A stretch of DNA of 46,874 nucleotides, taken from contig NZ_JAFBEP010000025.1 of the NCBI RefSeq assembly GCF_016908775.1, positions 1 through 46,874 of the forward strand. The letters run 5' to 3'. Below are positions 8,439 through 17,406 of the stretch, piece after piece. Each line of letters opens with the position of its first letter. The first letter of the stretch is position 1. Made by a program: the position numbers and the translations under genes. The notes under the pieces are model-generated. The model was not told the origin of the DNA. It ran no database searches and saw only the letters and a program-made list of their open reading frames with translations. This DNA is from Defluviitalea raffinosedens (lineage in GTDB: Bacteria > Bacillota > Clostridia > Lachnospirales > Defluviitaleaceae).

Positions 8439-9583
8439 AAAGATTGATAGATTTTTTCAATATTTTCTCCGAAATGAGTAGAAGAAAGTGGTTCCACCAT
8501 TGCAGCAGCATTTTCAGCCAGCTGCATAGCAACATCTTTTTGAGTTAATAACTCAAAAAGAATAGAAGATAACTCTTCATCTTCAGCAAATACTCTTCCG
8601 TTAATATGGTCTTGAATGATTCCTTCTATACTTTTGTCCTGTTTTGCTACGACAGGTATTTTAGCAGCCATAGCTTCAGCAAAGGTAAGTCCTTGGGTTT
8701 CTGTTACGGAAGCGCTGACAAAAACATCTCCTATCTGATAAAACTTTCCTATAGAATCCCACGGCTGTTCACCGGCAAAAATAACAGATTCTTCAATATT
8801 CAGTTCTTTACACAATTCTTCTAAGTCTTTTTTTACAGGGCCGTCTCCTACAACTAAAAACTTTGCATCAGGAAGTTTTTGAAGTAATGCAGGCATTTGA
8901 CGAATCACTACATCAATACTTTTCTCTTTTGCCACTCTTCCAACAAACAGAACCACTGGATCAGATTCTTGTATTCCAAATTGCTTTCTGAGTTCTATAA
9001 TTTCTGCTTGATCATAGTTTTCTTTTTTGAAAGGTTCAAAGTTGATACCAGTGGGGATTACTTCAATGGGTTTTCTCACCCCGTATTCCAGTAAGAGCTC
9101 TTTTACTTTATTTGTTGGAGCAATTACTGCATCGCATCGGTTGCAGAACAGACGACTTAAAGAACGTGCCATTTTTGGAGTAAACTCCGTGAGCTTTCCC
9201 TTTGAAATATAATGCACATAATCTTCATACATAGTATGGTAAGTATGTACAATAGGAATTCCCAGCTGTTTAGAAAGCATTTTACCAAAAAGCCCTAATG
9301 AAAACTCTGTTTGGGTATGAATAATATCTAAATCAAGCTGTTTTACAATTCTCACAGCTTTAGGGGAATATAATACACCCACCCTGTGAGAAGGAAGGAA
9401 AATAAAAGGCATGCTGGGAAGTCTGAAAACTCTGGGTAGAGCTCTCTTAGAATTAGGATTTGAAGTAGTAAAAATATATACCTTGTGACCCCGTTTATTC
9501 AGTTCTTTTTCTAAAGTACGAATAGAGGTCACAACGCCGTTAATCTGTGGATAATAAGTATCAGTAAAAATTCCAATATTCAT
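8429..9583 (-). CDS. Family 4 glycosyltransferase, diacylglycerol glucosyltransferase-like
   Basis: The protein has 384 residues with the GT-B fold of GT4 enzymes. The N terminus, MNIGIFTDTYYPQINGVVTS, is typical of the subgroup containing membrane glycolipid synthases (alpha-monoglucosyl-diacylglycerol synthases). The nucleotide-sugar donor site is visible as VTETQGLTFAEAMA, with the E-x7-E pattern, and GDGPVKKDLEEL precedes it. It probably acts on the cytoplasmic membrane face. The ATG has AGGAGCG upstream. It is the second gene of a minus-strand pair, 17 bases after the TPR-like gene. The glycolipid assignment is by subgroup resemblance only. Confidence 0.82.
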   Translation of the reverse strand: MNIGIFTDTYYPQINGVVTSIRTLEKELNKRGHKVYIFTTSNPNSKRALPRVFRLPSMPFIFLPSHRVGVLYSPKAVRIVKQLDLDIIHTQTEFSLGLFGKMLSKQLGIPIVHTYHTMYEDYVHYISKGKLTEFTPKMARSLSRLFCNRCDAVIAPTNKVKELLLEYGVRKPIEVIPTGINFEPFKKENYDQAEIIELRKQFGIQESDPVVLFVGRVAKEKSIDVVIRQMPALLQKLPDAKFLVVGDGPVKKDLEELCKELNIEESVIFAGEQPWDSIGKFYQIGDVFVSASVTETQGLTFAEAMAAKIPVVAKQDKSIEGIIQDHINGRVFAEDEELSSILFELLTQKDVAMQLAENAAAMVEPLSSTHFGENIEKIYQSLVK

Positions 9584-9600
9584 AAGAACGCTCCTATTCT

Positions 9601-10236
9601 TTACATATTTAATATGTTGTCAATATATTGGAGAACTTTTTTTTGCATAGCATTTTGCTTCAGACGGTTTTCCACTTCATTTTTTAAACTTAATAATTTA
9701 TCTATTTGCTGTGTTTCACGGTATAAATCAGATAGCAAAATATAATTTTGGCTTAAATCTGAGCCAATTGAAACAGCTTTTTCAAGAACTGCTATAGCAT
9801 CGCTTGTTCGATTTGCTTCTTTTAAATATCTCCCCCAATTCAGTAATGATTTTATAAGATTTTCATAGTTTTGCTCATAACTCATCAAGTTTTCCAGATT
9901 GGCAGGACCATATTGCAGTTTCAAATCCGTATTGCTTATGCTGCTTAAGTTAAGCATTGGTTTAGAAGCCAAAGACAAAGCGGTTTTTTGATGGCTGTAA
10001 GCCTTTTTTTCGGCATCAGAAAATAATTCTTCCTCTTTAAGCATAGGAAGATCATTTAAAGATACCGAAATATAGTTCAAATGATCTAAAGATTTTTTAC
10101 GTGCAAACATGGACTCCCGTTCTCTTTTCCAGAAGTTTGCATTTGAATTTTCGATTTCTTTGCTTGCTTTACGTAATTTTATATTAAAAAATACGACAAA
10201 AAGAATAAAAAGACTAAAAAACAATGGTATTTTCAT
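9601..10236 (-). CDS. Membrane-anchored TPR-like protein of unknown function
   Basis: The protein has 211 residues. A hydrophobic N-terminal segment (about residues 3-19) with no clear cleavage site suggests a membrane anchor. The rest is charged and helical. The C-terminal part reads like one or two tetratricopeptide repeats (AIAVLEKAVSIGSDLSQNYI, then LSDLYRETQQ), usually a protein-protein interaction scaffold. The start has AAGGAAGG at good spacing. It is co-transcribed with the downstream glycosyltransferase and may assist it, but this is only context. I do not recognise the family. Confidence 0.65.
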   Translation of the reverse strand: MKIPLFFSLFILFVVFFNIKLRKASKEIENSNANFWKRERESMFARKKSLDHLNYISVSLNDLPMLKEEELFSDAEKKAYSHQKTALSLASKPMLNLSSISNTDLKLQYGPANLENLMSYEQNYENLIKSLLNWGRYLKEANRTSDAIAVLEKAVSIGSDLSQNYILLSDLYRETQQIDKLLSLKNEVENRLKQNAMQKKVLQYIDNILNM

Positions 10237-10407
10237 AAAAACCTTCCTTACATAATTATTTTCTGCGCTTATTATAGTATATATTTTCCATAAAGTCTAT
10301 GACATAAGAATTATAAAATATATTTTTTACAAATAGTGATAGACATAGGCTGAAAATCTCCTTATTCCGTAAAATCATATATTTTTATACAAAGTGCGTT
10401 TCTCCTA

Positions 10408-10416
10408 TGGTATAAT
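10408..10416 (+). promoter_or_regulatory. Extended -10 promoter (TGnTATAAT) for the VanZ-helicase operon
   Basis: TGG precedes TATAAT (10411-10416), an extended -10. The expected transcription start near 10423 coincides with AAGGAG, so the mRNA would begin almost at its own ribosome binding site. Confidence 0.6.
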
Positions 10417-10433
10417 AACCCCAAGGAGAGATG

Positions 10434-10820
10434 ATGATGAAGAAAAAAGAATTTTTATACTGGATTCCGTCCATAATTTGGATGATTATTATTTTTATTT
10501 TGTCCTCAATGACTGGAAGTGATTTACAAAGAACATTTCCTTTTTTTTCTGACTTTAATTGGGGGCATTTTGTAGCTTATTTTGTTTTGGCTATTACTTA
10601 TTATTGGGCATTGCGCAGGAAAGTTAAACATCCGAAAATATTTTTTGTGATTATCTTTTTATCTGTTTTGTATGGCATTACTGACGAATTTCACCAGTAT
10701 TTTACTCCTTCCAGGGTACCGGATGTCAACGATTTACTGGCAGATGCCATTGGAGCTTCTTTAGCCGCAATTTTATTAAGTATATGGCAGAAGAAAAGAA
10801 ATACAAGACTAAAATTATAG
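10434..10820 (+). CDS. VanZ-like family membrane protein
   Basis: The protein has 128 residues with four predicted membrane helices. The family hallmark is DEFHQYFTPSRVPDVNDLLA, followed by DAIGA near the C terminus. VanZ-like proteins are widespread, and only VanZ itself is linked to teicoplanin resistance; the cellular role of this one is unknown. Three consecutive ATG codons (10431, 10434, 10437) follow AAGGAG. The second and third have the best spacing (5 and 8), and I chose 10434. The helicase gene follows 16 bases later, probably in the same transcript. Confidence 0.85.
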   Translation: MMKKKEFLYWIPSIIWMIIIFILSSMTGSDLQRTFPFFSDFNWGHFVAYFVLAITYYWALRRKVKHPKIFFVIIFLSVLYGITDEFHQYFTPSRVPDVNDLLADAIGASLAAILLSIWQKKRNTRLKL

Positions 10821-10836
10821 ATCAGTAGGAGAAACT

Positions 10837-13047
10837 ATGTTTGAAGCAGATGTGATTGAAGAATTTATTAAGATCAGAGATAGAATTATAGAGCAAGCCT
10901 ATGGACATTTAAATGAAAATCAAAGAAAAGCAGTGTTAACTGGAGAAGGCCCTCAGATGATCATTGCAGGTCCTGGCTCCGGGAAAACCCATGTTATTAT
11001 GCACAGATTACATTATCTTATATCCTATGGGATGGTTTATAATACACGTAAAATACCAGAAGGCATTACTAAAGAAGATATTGATATACTGAAAGGCGAT
11101 ATCCATCACCCCAGATCAAAAGAATTGTTAAATTATTATGCTATAGATCCCAGAAGTATTTTGGTTATTACTTTTACAAAAGCTGCTGCAGAAGAAATGA
11201 AGTCAAGATTTTTTAATATGAAAGATGTAAATGGTACTCGAATCAAAAGTATTTTATTTGGAACGTTTCATTCTGTTTTTTTTAGAATTCTAAGAAATGC
11301 TTACGGGTATCACGTAGACCAAGTACTTAAAGAAGATGAAAAGCGCCAGGTTTTAAAGAAGATAGCAGAGGAACTTGAAATAGAATATCAGGATGAGCAG
11401 GAGTTTCTGGATGATTTAGAGAATGAAATTGGTCTTATTAAAAACGATTTAATCGAGCTGTCTTACTATAATTCTATGACTTTACCATCTGAGCAATTTA
11501 GAAAAATAGTGTCTTATTATGAGCAATATAAATCCCAGCATCAAAAAATTGATTTTGACGATATGCTTTATGATTGCTATATACTTCTTCGGGAGCATAA
11601 AAATATTCTTTCTTTTTGGAGCAATCGATATAAATATATATTAATCGATGAATTTCAGGATATTAATAAAGTTCAGTACGAAACGATCAAACTTTTAAGT
11701 GCTCCTAATAATCATCTGTTCATTGTAGGAGATGATGATCAAAGCATTTATAAATTCAGAGGAGCAAGACCAGAGTTTTTGCTTCATTTTCCACAGGATT
11801 TCAAGGACTCGGGAAGAGTAACTTTAGATATAAATTATCGCTCTACGAGGAAAATTGTTGATATAAGCAATTCTGTAATCAGTAAAAATGTGCATAGATA
11901 TCCAAAAGAAATCAGAACGATTAACCCAAAGGGCGATGAACCAGTTTTTATTCAATCGGAAGATAGTGAAGAAGAAGCTCTTCACATTGCAGAATGGATT
12001 CTTAACTGGAGGAAAAAAGGCCTGTCTTATCGGGATATTGCAGTAATCTTCAGAACCAACCTTCAGGCGAGAGCTTTGGTAGATATTATGCTGGATTTAA
12101 ATATTCCTTTTTATCTTAGGGATGAAATTCCAAATGTTTATGAACATTGGGTGGCAAAAGACCTTTTAGCGTATATCAAACTATCTAAAGATATCAAGGA
12201 TAATGAAAGTTTAGAAAGGATTATTAATAAACCAAAGCGATATATCAGTAAAGGTGTAATTTTTGAAGCGTGTAAAAAGGGTGGAATTCTCTTTGAGAAT
12301 ATATATAAAACACCTCAGTTGCAAACATGGCAGGTAAATCGACTGGAAGAACTTAAATTTCATTTGGATTGCATGAAAAATAAAAAGCCAGGAGAAGCTA
12401 TTGTCTATATCAGGAAACATATAGGATATGATGATTACCTGGCGGAGTATGCTCAATATAAAAACATAAGCGTTAAAGGTTTAAAGGAATTATTGGATGA
12501 AATTCAAGAGGCGGCCAAGCATTATGATAGTTTCGAGGAATGGATGTACCATATTCAAAATGTAGGAGAAGAGATCAAAGAAGGCAAACGCAGAATTATA
12601 GGAGAAGTGGATGCTGTTACATTATCTACCATGCATGGAGCCAAAGGTCTTGAATTTGAAGCGGTTTGCATTGCAGGAGCTGTAGAAGGGGTTATTCCTC
12701 ATAATAAAAGTACTTCCCCAGCTGAATTGGAAGAAGAGAGAAGGCTGTTTTATGTGGGGATCACAAGAGCAAAGAAATACTTGGCAATATCAACCGTCAA
12801 GAAAAGATACGAAGAAGAAGTAAAACCTTCAAGATTTATTGAAGAAATGACGAAAAAACCTTCGACAGAAGAATTTCAAAAAGGCGCAATCATTGTCCAT
12901 AAAAAATACGGTAGAGGAAAAATCAGCAATATTGATGGAACTACTGCCGCTATCGCATTTGAAAAAGGAATTTTTTCAAGAAAAATTGATTTAAAATATT
13001 GTATAGACAAGGAATTAATTTATATTGAAAAAGATGAAACAAATTAG
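10837..13047 (+). CDS. UvrD/PcrA-type superfamily 1 DNA helicase
   Basis: The protein has 736 residues. All SF1A motifs are visible: motif I AGPGSGKTH (Lys50), Ia TFTKAAAEEM, II LIDEFQD (about residue 270), III GDDDQSIYKFRGA, IV NYRST, V TLSTMHGAKGLEFE and VI GITRAKK (about residue 640). It should unwind DNA 3' to 5' using ATP. The C-terminal ~60 residues (IIVHKKYGRGKISNID) resemble the Tudor-like tail of PcrA/UvrD that contacts RNA polymerase. It lacks the nuclease domain of AddA. It is somewhat divergent from canonical PcrA, so a second genuine PcrA may exist elsewhere in the genome. It follows the VanZ-like gene closely. Confidence 0.9.
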   Translation: MFEADVIEEFIKIRDRIIEQAYGHLNENQRKAVLTGEGPQMIIAGPGSGKTHVIMHRLHYLISYGMVYNTRKIPEGITKEDIDILKGDIHHPRSKELLNYYAIDPRSILVITFTKAAAEEMKSRFFNMKDVNGTRIKSILFGTFHSVFFRILRNAYGYHVDQVLKEDEKRQVLKKIAEELEIEYQDEQEFLDDLENEIGLIKNDLIELSYYNSMTLPSEQFRKIVSYYEQYKSQHQKIDFDDMLYDCYILLREHKNILSFWSNRYKYILIDEFQDINKVQYETIKLLSAPNNHLFIVGDDDQSIYKFRGARPEFLLHFPQDFKDSGRVTLDINYRSTRKIVDISNSVISKNVHRYPKEIRTINPKGDEPVFIQSEDSEEEALHIAEWILNWRKKGLSYRDIAVIFRTNLQARALVDIMLDLNIPFYLRDEIPNVYEHWVAKDLLAYIKLSKDIKDNESLERIINKPKRYISKGVIFEACKKGGILFENIYKTPQLQTWQVNRLEELKFHLDCMKNKKPGEAIVYIRKHIGYDDYLAEYAQYKNISVKGLKELLDEIQEAAKHYDSFEEWMYHIQNVGEEIKEGKRRIIGEVDAVTLSTMHGAKGLEFEAVCIAGAVEGVIPHNKSTSPAELEEERRLFYVGITRAKKYLAISTVKKRYEEEVKPSRFIEEMTKKPSTEEFQKGAIIVHKKYGRGKISNIDGTTAAIAFEKGIFSRKIDLKYCIDKELIYIEKDETN

Positions 13048-13092
13048 CCTATTTTTACGTTCATGTATTTATGAAACATGAGGAGGGATACT

Positions 13093-15582
13093 ATGTTTTT
13101 TGGAAGACGCTCAAAAGAAAAGCAAAGAAAACTTGCCGCTTTTTTAGCATTTTTGATTGTAATAGCCATGATTTTAAGTATTATACTTCCCTTTGTTACC
13201 TATGCTGCAGAAACTGAAGATATTATAATCAAAGGTGAAATAGGATTTAATAACAAGTATAAAGTGGGAGGAACAACTCCAATTACCATAGAAATAACCA
13301 ATAATGGAGAAGATTTTAAGGGAGAAGTACAAGTTAAAATCTTAAAGGAAGAATATAACAATGTTACGGACTATATTGTGTATGCAAAAGACATTGAGCT
13401 TCCCAGAGGTTCTACGAAGAAATTTGATATGGTTGTTACTACTTCCAATATGCAGCGTTATTTCAATATTGAACTTACTGATGGGAAAAAAAGTATTGCC
13501 AAGAAAACGATTTATGCTACTGCTTTTCCGCCTGAAAGCAGATTTGTAGGTGTATTATCAGAAGATCCTCAAAGTCTGAAATACTTAAAAAATGTTGGCT
13601 TTGGTGAAGTCATTGGCAATAAATTAATAGAGTTAGATGAGAATAATTTTCCAACTGATATCAATATATTAAATGATTTTGAAACAGTGTTCATTAATAA
13701 TTTTGATACTTCAAAGCTCAGCAAGGAGCAGATTAATATTATGAATCAGTGGGTACAAAGCGGTGGAATCCTTATTCTTGGAACTGGACCGAATTCGGAT
13801 AAGGTTTTAAAAGGTTTGGGTTCAGAGATTGCTTCTGTAGTTAATAAAGGAATTACTCATACCACAGATTTTACTGCAATGGAGCAATTAGGAGAAAAAA
13901 CTCTTGATTCTGGTCAGCCTCTTCAGATTGCTCTTTTGGACATCAAAAATGGAGAGGACATTTTATTTTTAGGCAATTTGCCTATTACTACTTTAATTCA
14001 CGAAGAAACAGGCAGTGTTATTATTCATCATTTTGATTTAGGTATTAATCCATTTGCACAGTGGGATGGGAATAGGTATATGCTTACTGAATTGTATATA
14101 AAGCATATACCTGTTTTTGCACAGACGAGCAATACATCAGACAGCTATGATTATGATCCTTATTTAAACCCCTATACATTACGGTTGTTTCCCAGGCAGC
14201 AGCAAACAGGTTTAGTAATAGGGGTTTTAATTATAATAAGTGTATACATTATTCTTGTAGGCCCCATTCTTTACTGGATTTTAAAAGTAAAAGACAAAAG
14301 AGAATATGGTTGGTTCATTATTCCTATTCTTGCTTTCGCTTTTTCAGGAGGAATTTACTTATTAAGTTATAAAACGATCTTCAATGCTCCAGTTGGAAGC
14401 AGTATTGGAATAGTACGTTTAAATACGGGTGAAACAACATCTTCCTTAAGTATCAGTGCAGGGTTTTTTACTCCTGATACGGGAGAAAGTAAGATTACTT
14501 TTGCTGAAAATATTCAGCCCAGAGTCTCATATGTAGACAGTTCATGGGATTTTAGAAACAGAGTAATCAATAATGGCATAAAGACAGAAGTAATTTCTGC
14601 AAAAATTAGAATAGGAAATGCCAACGAACTTATTTTTTATAATGATCAAAGCTGGGCGATGAATACAGTTACTGCAAGTCATACTGTAAATTTTGCAGGC
14701 CCCATCAATGCATCCCTTACTTTTAAAGATAATAATTTAATTGGCACTATTGAAAATCACTTAGGGTTTGACCTTGAAACATGTATTCTGGTTGTAGGAG
14801 ATCATTATTACTATCTGGATACACTAAAAAATGATGATGCAATGTATATTGAAAAACAGATTTCTTCTAGAGCAAAGTATCGATATGAAGCTTTGGACGA
14901 GATATTCGGATCGGTATATGACATAAATGCCATGAATAAAAAATGGGGACGGGAATTATCTAAAGAAGAGATCCACAGATTAATACAAAGAAGAGAAATC
15001 TTTGTAAATTCCAATGATAGATACCATATAACCACAAATAGTTTTAACGCTCAAAATATTTATGGTAATAATGAATCTACTATTGTACTGTACGGTTATA
15101 GTGAAGAATCTCTTTTTGGGGATGTAAAAATTAATGACAAAGAAATCAGGAATTATAATCAAAACTTATTTATTATACCTCTTGAAATTGATTATTCAAA
15201 AGCAGATCAGATAGAAATTCCCTATGGCATTATAAAACCTTATATTACAGGAAATCTTGGATTTAGTGTGGAGGAGTATGATCAATCTATATACATTCAT
15301 AGCAGCGGTAGTTTGGATCTTACTTATTCGATTGATCCTAGTATAAAGCTTGATGAATTTCAAATACAGTTTATGAAAAGCTCTAGTGTTGACGGATCAT
15401 ATATTTTTAATAATGAAAGTGGAATATGGGAGGAATTAAGCATACTGCCTTATGAAGAAAATGTTCAAAAGTATAGAAACTCTGAAGGACAGATACAGAT
15501 TCGTTTTGATGTTTTAGTGGATGACCAGAAAGATAATAGAATGGAAATTCCGAAATTACGCCTGAAAGGAGATAAACAATAA
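13093..15582 (+). CDS. Large surface membrane protein of the ABC/VWA envelope operon
   Basis: The protein has 829 residues. A basic N terminus and signal or anchor helix (about residues 14-38) lead to a ~330-residue outer region. That region includes a segment like the amidotransferase-fold domains of VWA/Bat-type proteins (NQWVQSGGILILGTG). Two membrane helices follow (about 373-397 and 405-425), then a second ~400-residue beta-rich outer region. I take ATG 13093, which has GAGGAGGG before it; an upstream in-frame ATG at 13078 overlaps that site. The last base of its stop overlaps the start of the ABC ATPase gene. Function unknown. Context suggests work with the exporter and the VWA protein in the envelope. 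Confidence 0.75.
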   Translation: MFFGRRSKEKQRKLAAFLAFLIVIAMILSIILPFVTYAAETEDIIIKGEIGFNNKYKVGGTTPITIEITNNGEDFKGEVQVKILKEEYNNVTDYIVYAKDIELPRGSTKKFDMVVTTSNMQRYFNIELTDGKKSIAKKTIYATAFPPESRFVGVLSEDPQSLKYLKNVGFGEVIGNKLIELDENNFPTDINILNDFETVFINNFDTSKLSKEQINIMNQWVQSGGILILGTGPNSDKVLKGLGSEIASVVNKGITHTTDFTAMEQLGEKTLDSGQPLQIALLDIKNGEDILFLGNLPITTLIHEETGSVIIHHFDLGINPFAQWDGNRYMLTELYIKHIPVFAQTSNTSDSYDYDPYLNPYTLRLFPRQQQTGLVIGVLIIISVYIILVGPILYWILKVKDKREYGWFIIPILAFAFSGGIYLLSYKTIFNAPVGSSIGIVRLNTGETTSSLSISAGFFTPDTGESKITFAENIQPRVSYVDSSWDFRNRVINNGIKTEVISAKIRIGNANELIFYNDQSWAMNTVTASHTVNFAGPINASLTFKDNNLIGTIENHLGFDLETCILVVGDHYYYLDTLKNDDAMYIEKQISSRAKYRYEALDEIFGSVYDINAMNKKWGRELSKEEIHRLIQRREIFVNSNDRYHITTNSFNAQNIYGNNESTIVLYGYSEESLFGDVKINDKEIRNYNQNLFIIPLEIDYSKADQIEIPYGIIKPYITGNLGFSVEEYDQSIYIHSSGSLDLTYSIDPSIKLDEFQIQFMKSSSVDGSYIFNNESGIWEELSILPYEENVQKYRNSEGQIQIRFDVLVDDQKDNRMEIPKLRLKGDKQ

Positions 15583-16517
15583 TGTTAGAAATACAGAATT
15601 TAGTTAAAAAATATGGCAAGTTCACTGCTGTTGATGGTTTATCTCTGACGGTTAATGATGGAGAAATTTTTGGATTTGTTGGACCAAACGGAGCAGGAAA
15701 AACAACTACTATGAAAATTATGGCAGGGCTTTTAAGCTCTACTTCTGGTAATGTATTAATTAATGGAGTAGATGTTACAGCGCATCCAAGAAAATTGAGA
15801 GAGAAAATAGGTTATATGCCCGACTTTTTTGGAGTCTATGACAACCTGAAGGTAGATGAATATATGGATTTTTATGCAGGCACCTATCATATTCCCTATA
15901 GTGAAAGAGAAACTATTATTAATAATTTATTGGAGTTAGTTGATTTATCACATAAAAAAGATGCTTATGTAGATACACTATCCAGAGGAATGAAGCAAAG
16001 ATTATGTCTTGCCAGAAGTCTTATACACGATCCGGATATTCTCATTTTGGATGAACCTGCATCGGGATTAGATCCGAGGGCCAGAGTAGAAATGAAGGAA
16101 GTACTAAAGCAGTTGAAAACTTTAGGAAAAACTATTATTATCAGTTCTCATATTCTGCCGGAATTAGCTGAGTTATGTACTGTAATCGGTATTATTGATA
16201 AAGGAAAGATTGCGGCATATGGTACTGTGGCTCAGATTATGCAGCAGCTGACTCAGAAAAGAATTATTAAAATCAAAGTAATGGGCAATATGGATCAACT
16301 GATTACAATTTTAAAAGAACAGCCCAATGTTCATGAGATTATTGAAAAAGTAGATGAAGTTGAAATTGAATATGATGGAGACGATCATAGTCTTGCTTAT
16401 CTTCTAAAAAATATGGTTCAACAAGATATCCCCATTATTTCCTTTTCAGAAAAAGAAGGAAATTTGGAAGAAATCTTTATGCAAATTACAGAAGGAGGCG
16501 AAAGTGATCATGATTAA
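15582..16517 (+). CDS. ABC transporter ATP-binding protein
   Basis: The protein has 311 residues. It shows Walker A GPNGAGKTT, signature LSRGMKQRL, Walker B ILILDEPASGLDP and the switch His in ISSHIL, all intact. The C-terminal ~90 residues match the extra domain of CcmA/NatA-like export ATPases. It powers the ABC-2 permease encoded next, whose start overlaps its end by 14 bases. It begins in a TAATG overlap with the preceding surface protein gene, after AAAGGAG. The substrate is unknown; the linked VWA and surface proteins suggest an envelope or secretion role, as in similar gene neighbourhoods. Confidence 0.92.
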   Translation: MLEIQNLVKKYGKFTAVDGLSLTVNDGEIFGFVGPNGAGKTTTMKIMAGLLSSTSGNVLINGVDVTAHPRKLREKIGYMPDFFGVYDNLKVDEYMDFYAGTYHIPYSERETIINNLLELVDLSHKKDAYVDTLSRGMKQRLCLARSLIHDPDILILDEPASGLDPRARVEMKEVLKQLKTLGKTIIISSHILPELAELCTVIGIIDKGKIAAYGTVAQIMQQLTQKRIIKIKVMGNMDQLITILKEQPNVHEIIEKVDEVEIEYDGDDHSLAYLLKNMVQQDIPIISFSEKEGNLEEIFMQITEGGESDHD

Positions 16518-17364
16518 CCCTGTACTTCGTCGTGAATTAAAAACAAAGATGCGAACATGGAAAGCACCGACTTTACTGGTTATATATTTAGCAATATTGG
16601 CAGTGTTCGGAGGTCTTATCCTGTCAATCAACGAACTTGAATCTTATACCGGTGGATTTGATCCTGGAAATGCGTTGACCATATATTTTCTTCTTGCAGG
16701 CTGCCAATTGGGATTAATAATTATATTAGTCCCGGCATTAACCTCGGGAACCATAAGTGGTGAAAGAGAAAGACAAACTCTAGATCTTCTTCTTATTACT
16801 AAACTTTCGCCTTTTTCTATTATCATCGGGAAATTAATGGCGTCTATCAGTCAGATTATTTTGCTGATACTAGCTTCAATGCCTGTTTTTAGTATTATAT
16901 TCTTATTTGGAGGCGTTTCAGCATCGAATATTTTACTATTGTTCTTCTTTTTCATTGCTACTGCAGTTATGGTTGGAAGTATAGGCATATTTTGCTCAAC
17001 ATTTTTTAGAAAAACTACTACTGCTACAGTGGTCTCATATTTACTTATTCTTATTCTTTCCATTGGTACCCTTGTGGGATTGGCTTTGCTTAACCAGTAC
17101 GCTTATATTGTCAGGCAACAAGGATTGACCTATGGAGAATCTTTGTTAATTGCCGGAGCTAATCCGTTTGTAGGATTTTTATCCGTAATTCAAAATCAGG
17201 CAGGCTATAATATTGTAAGCGATATACTTGGCGTTCGTAACAATATTTCTAAAATTCCATTTCAACCTTGGCAGGTCAATATGATATTTGATGCTATCAT
17301 TACCTGCATAATGATATTTTTTAGCGTGATCAGGATCCGTCCTGTGATGAGGCGACGAAAGTAA
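16504..17364 (+). CDS. ABC-2 type transporter permease
   Basis: The protein has 286 residues with about six membrane helices. The N terminus (MINPVLRREL) and the segment SGTISGERERQTLDLLL are typical of ABC-2 permeases that partner with NatA-like ATPases. The GTG at 16504 stands 5 bases after GGAGG (16494-16498). An ATG two codons later (16510) would be at spacing 11; either start is possible. It is translationally coupled to the ATPase. No substrate-specific motif is recognisable. Confidence 0.88.
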   Translation: MIMINPVLRRELKTKMRTWKAPTLLVIYLAILAVFGGLILSINELESYTGGFDPGNALTIYFLLAGCQLGLIIILVPALTSGTISGERERQTLDLLLITKLSPFSIIIGKLMASISQIILLILASMPVFSIIFLFGGVSASNILLLFFFFIATAVMVGSIGIFCSTFFRKTTTATVVSYLLILILSIGTLVGLALLNQYAYIVRQQGLTYGESLLIAGANPFVGFLSVIQNQAGYNIVSDILGVRNNISKIPFQPWQVNMIFDAIITCIMIFFSVIRIRPVMRRRK

Positions 17365-17406
17365 CAGAATTTTAAAGATGCATATTAGTATAAGGAAGTG
17401 GATATT

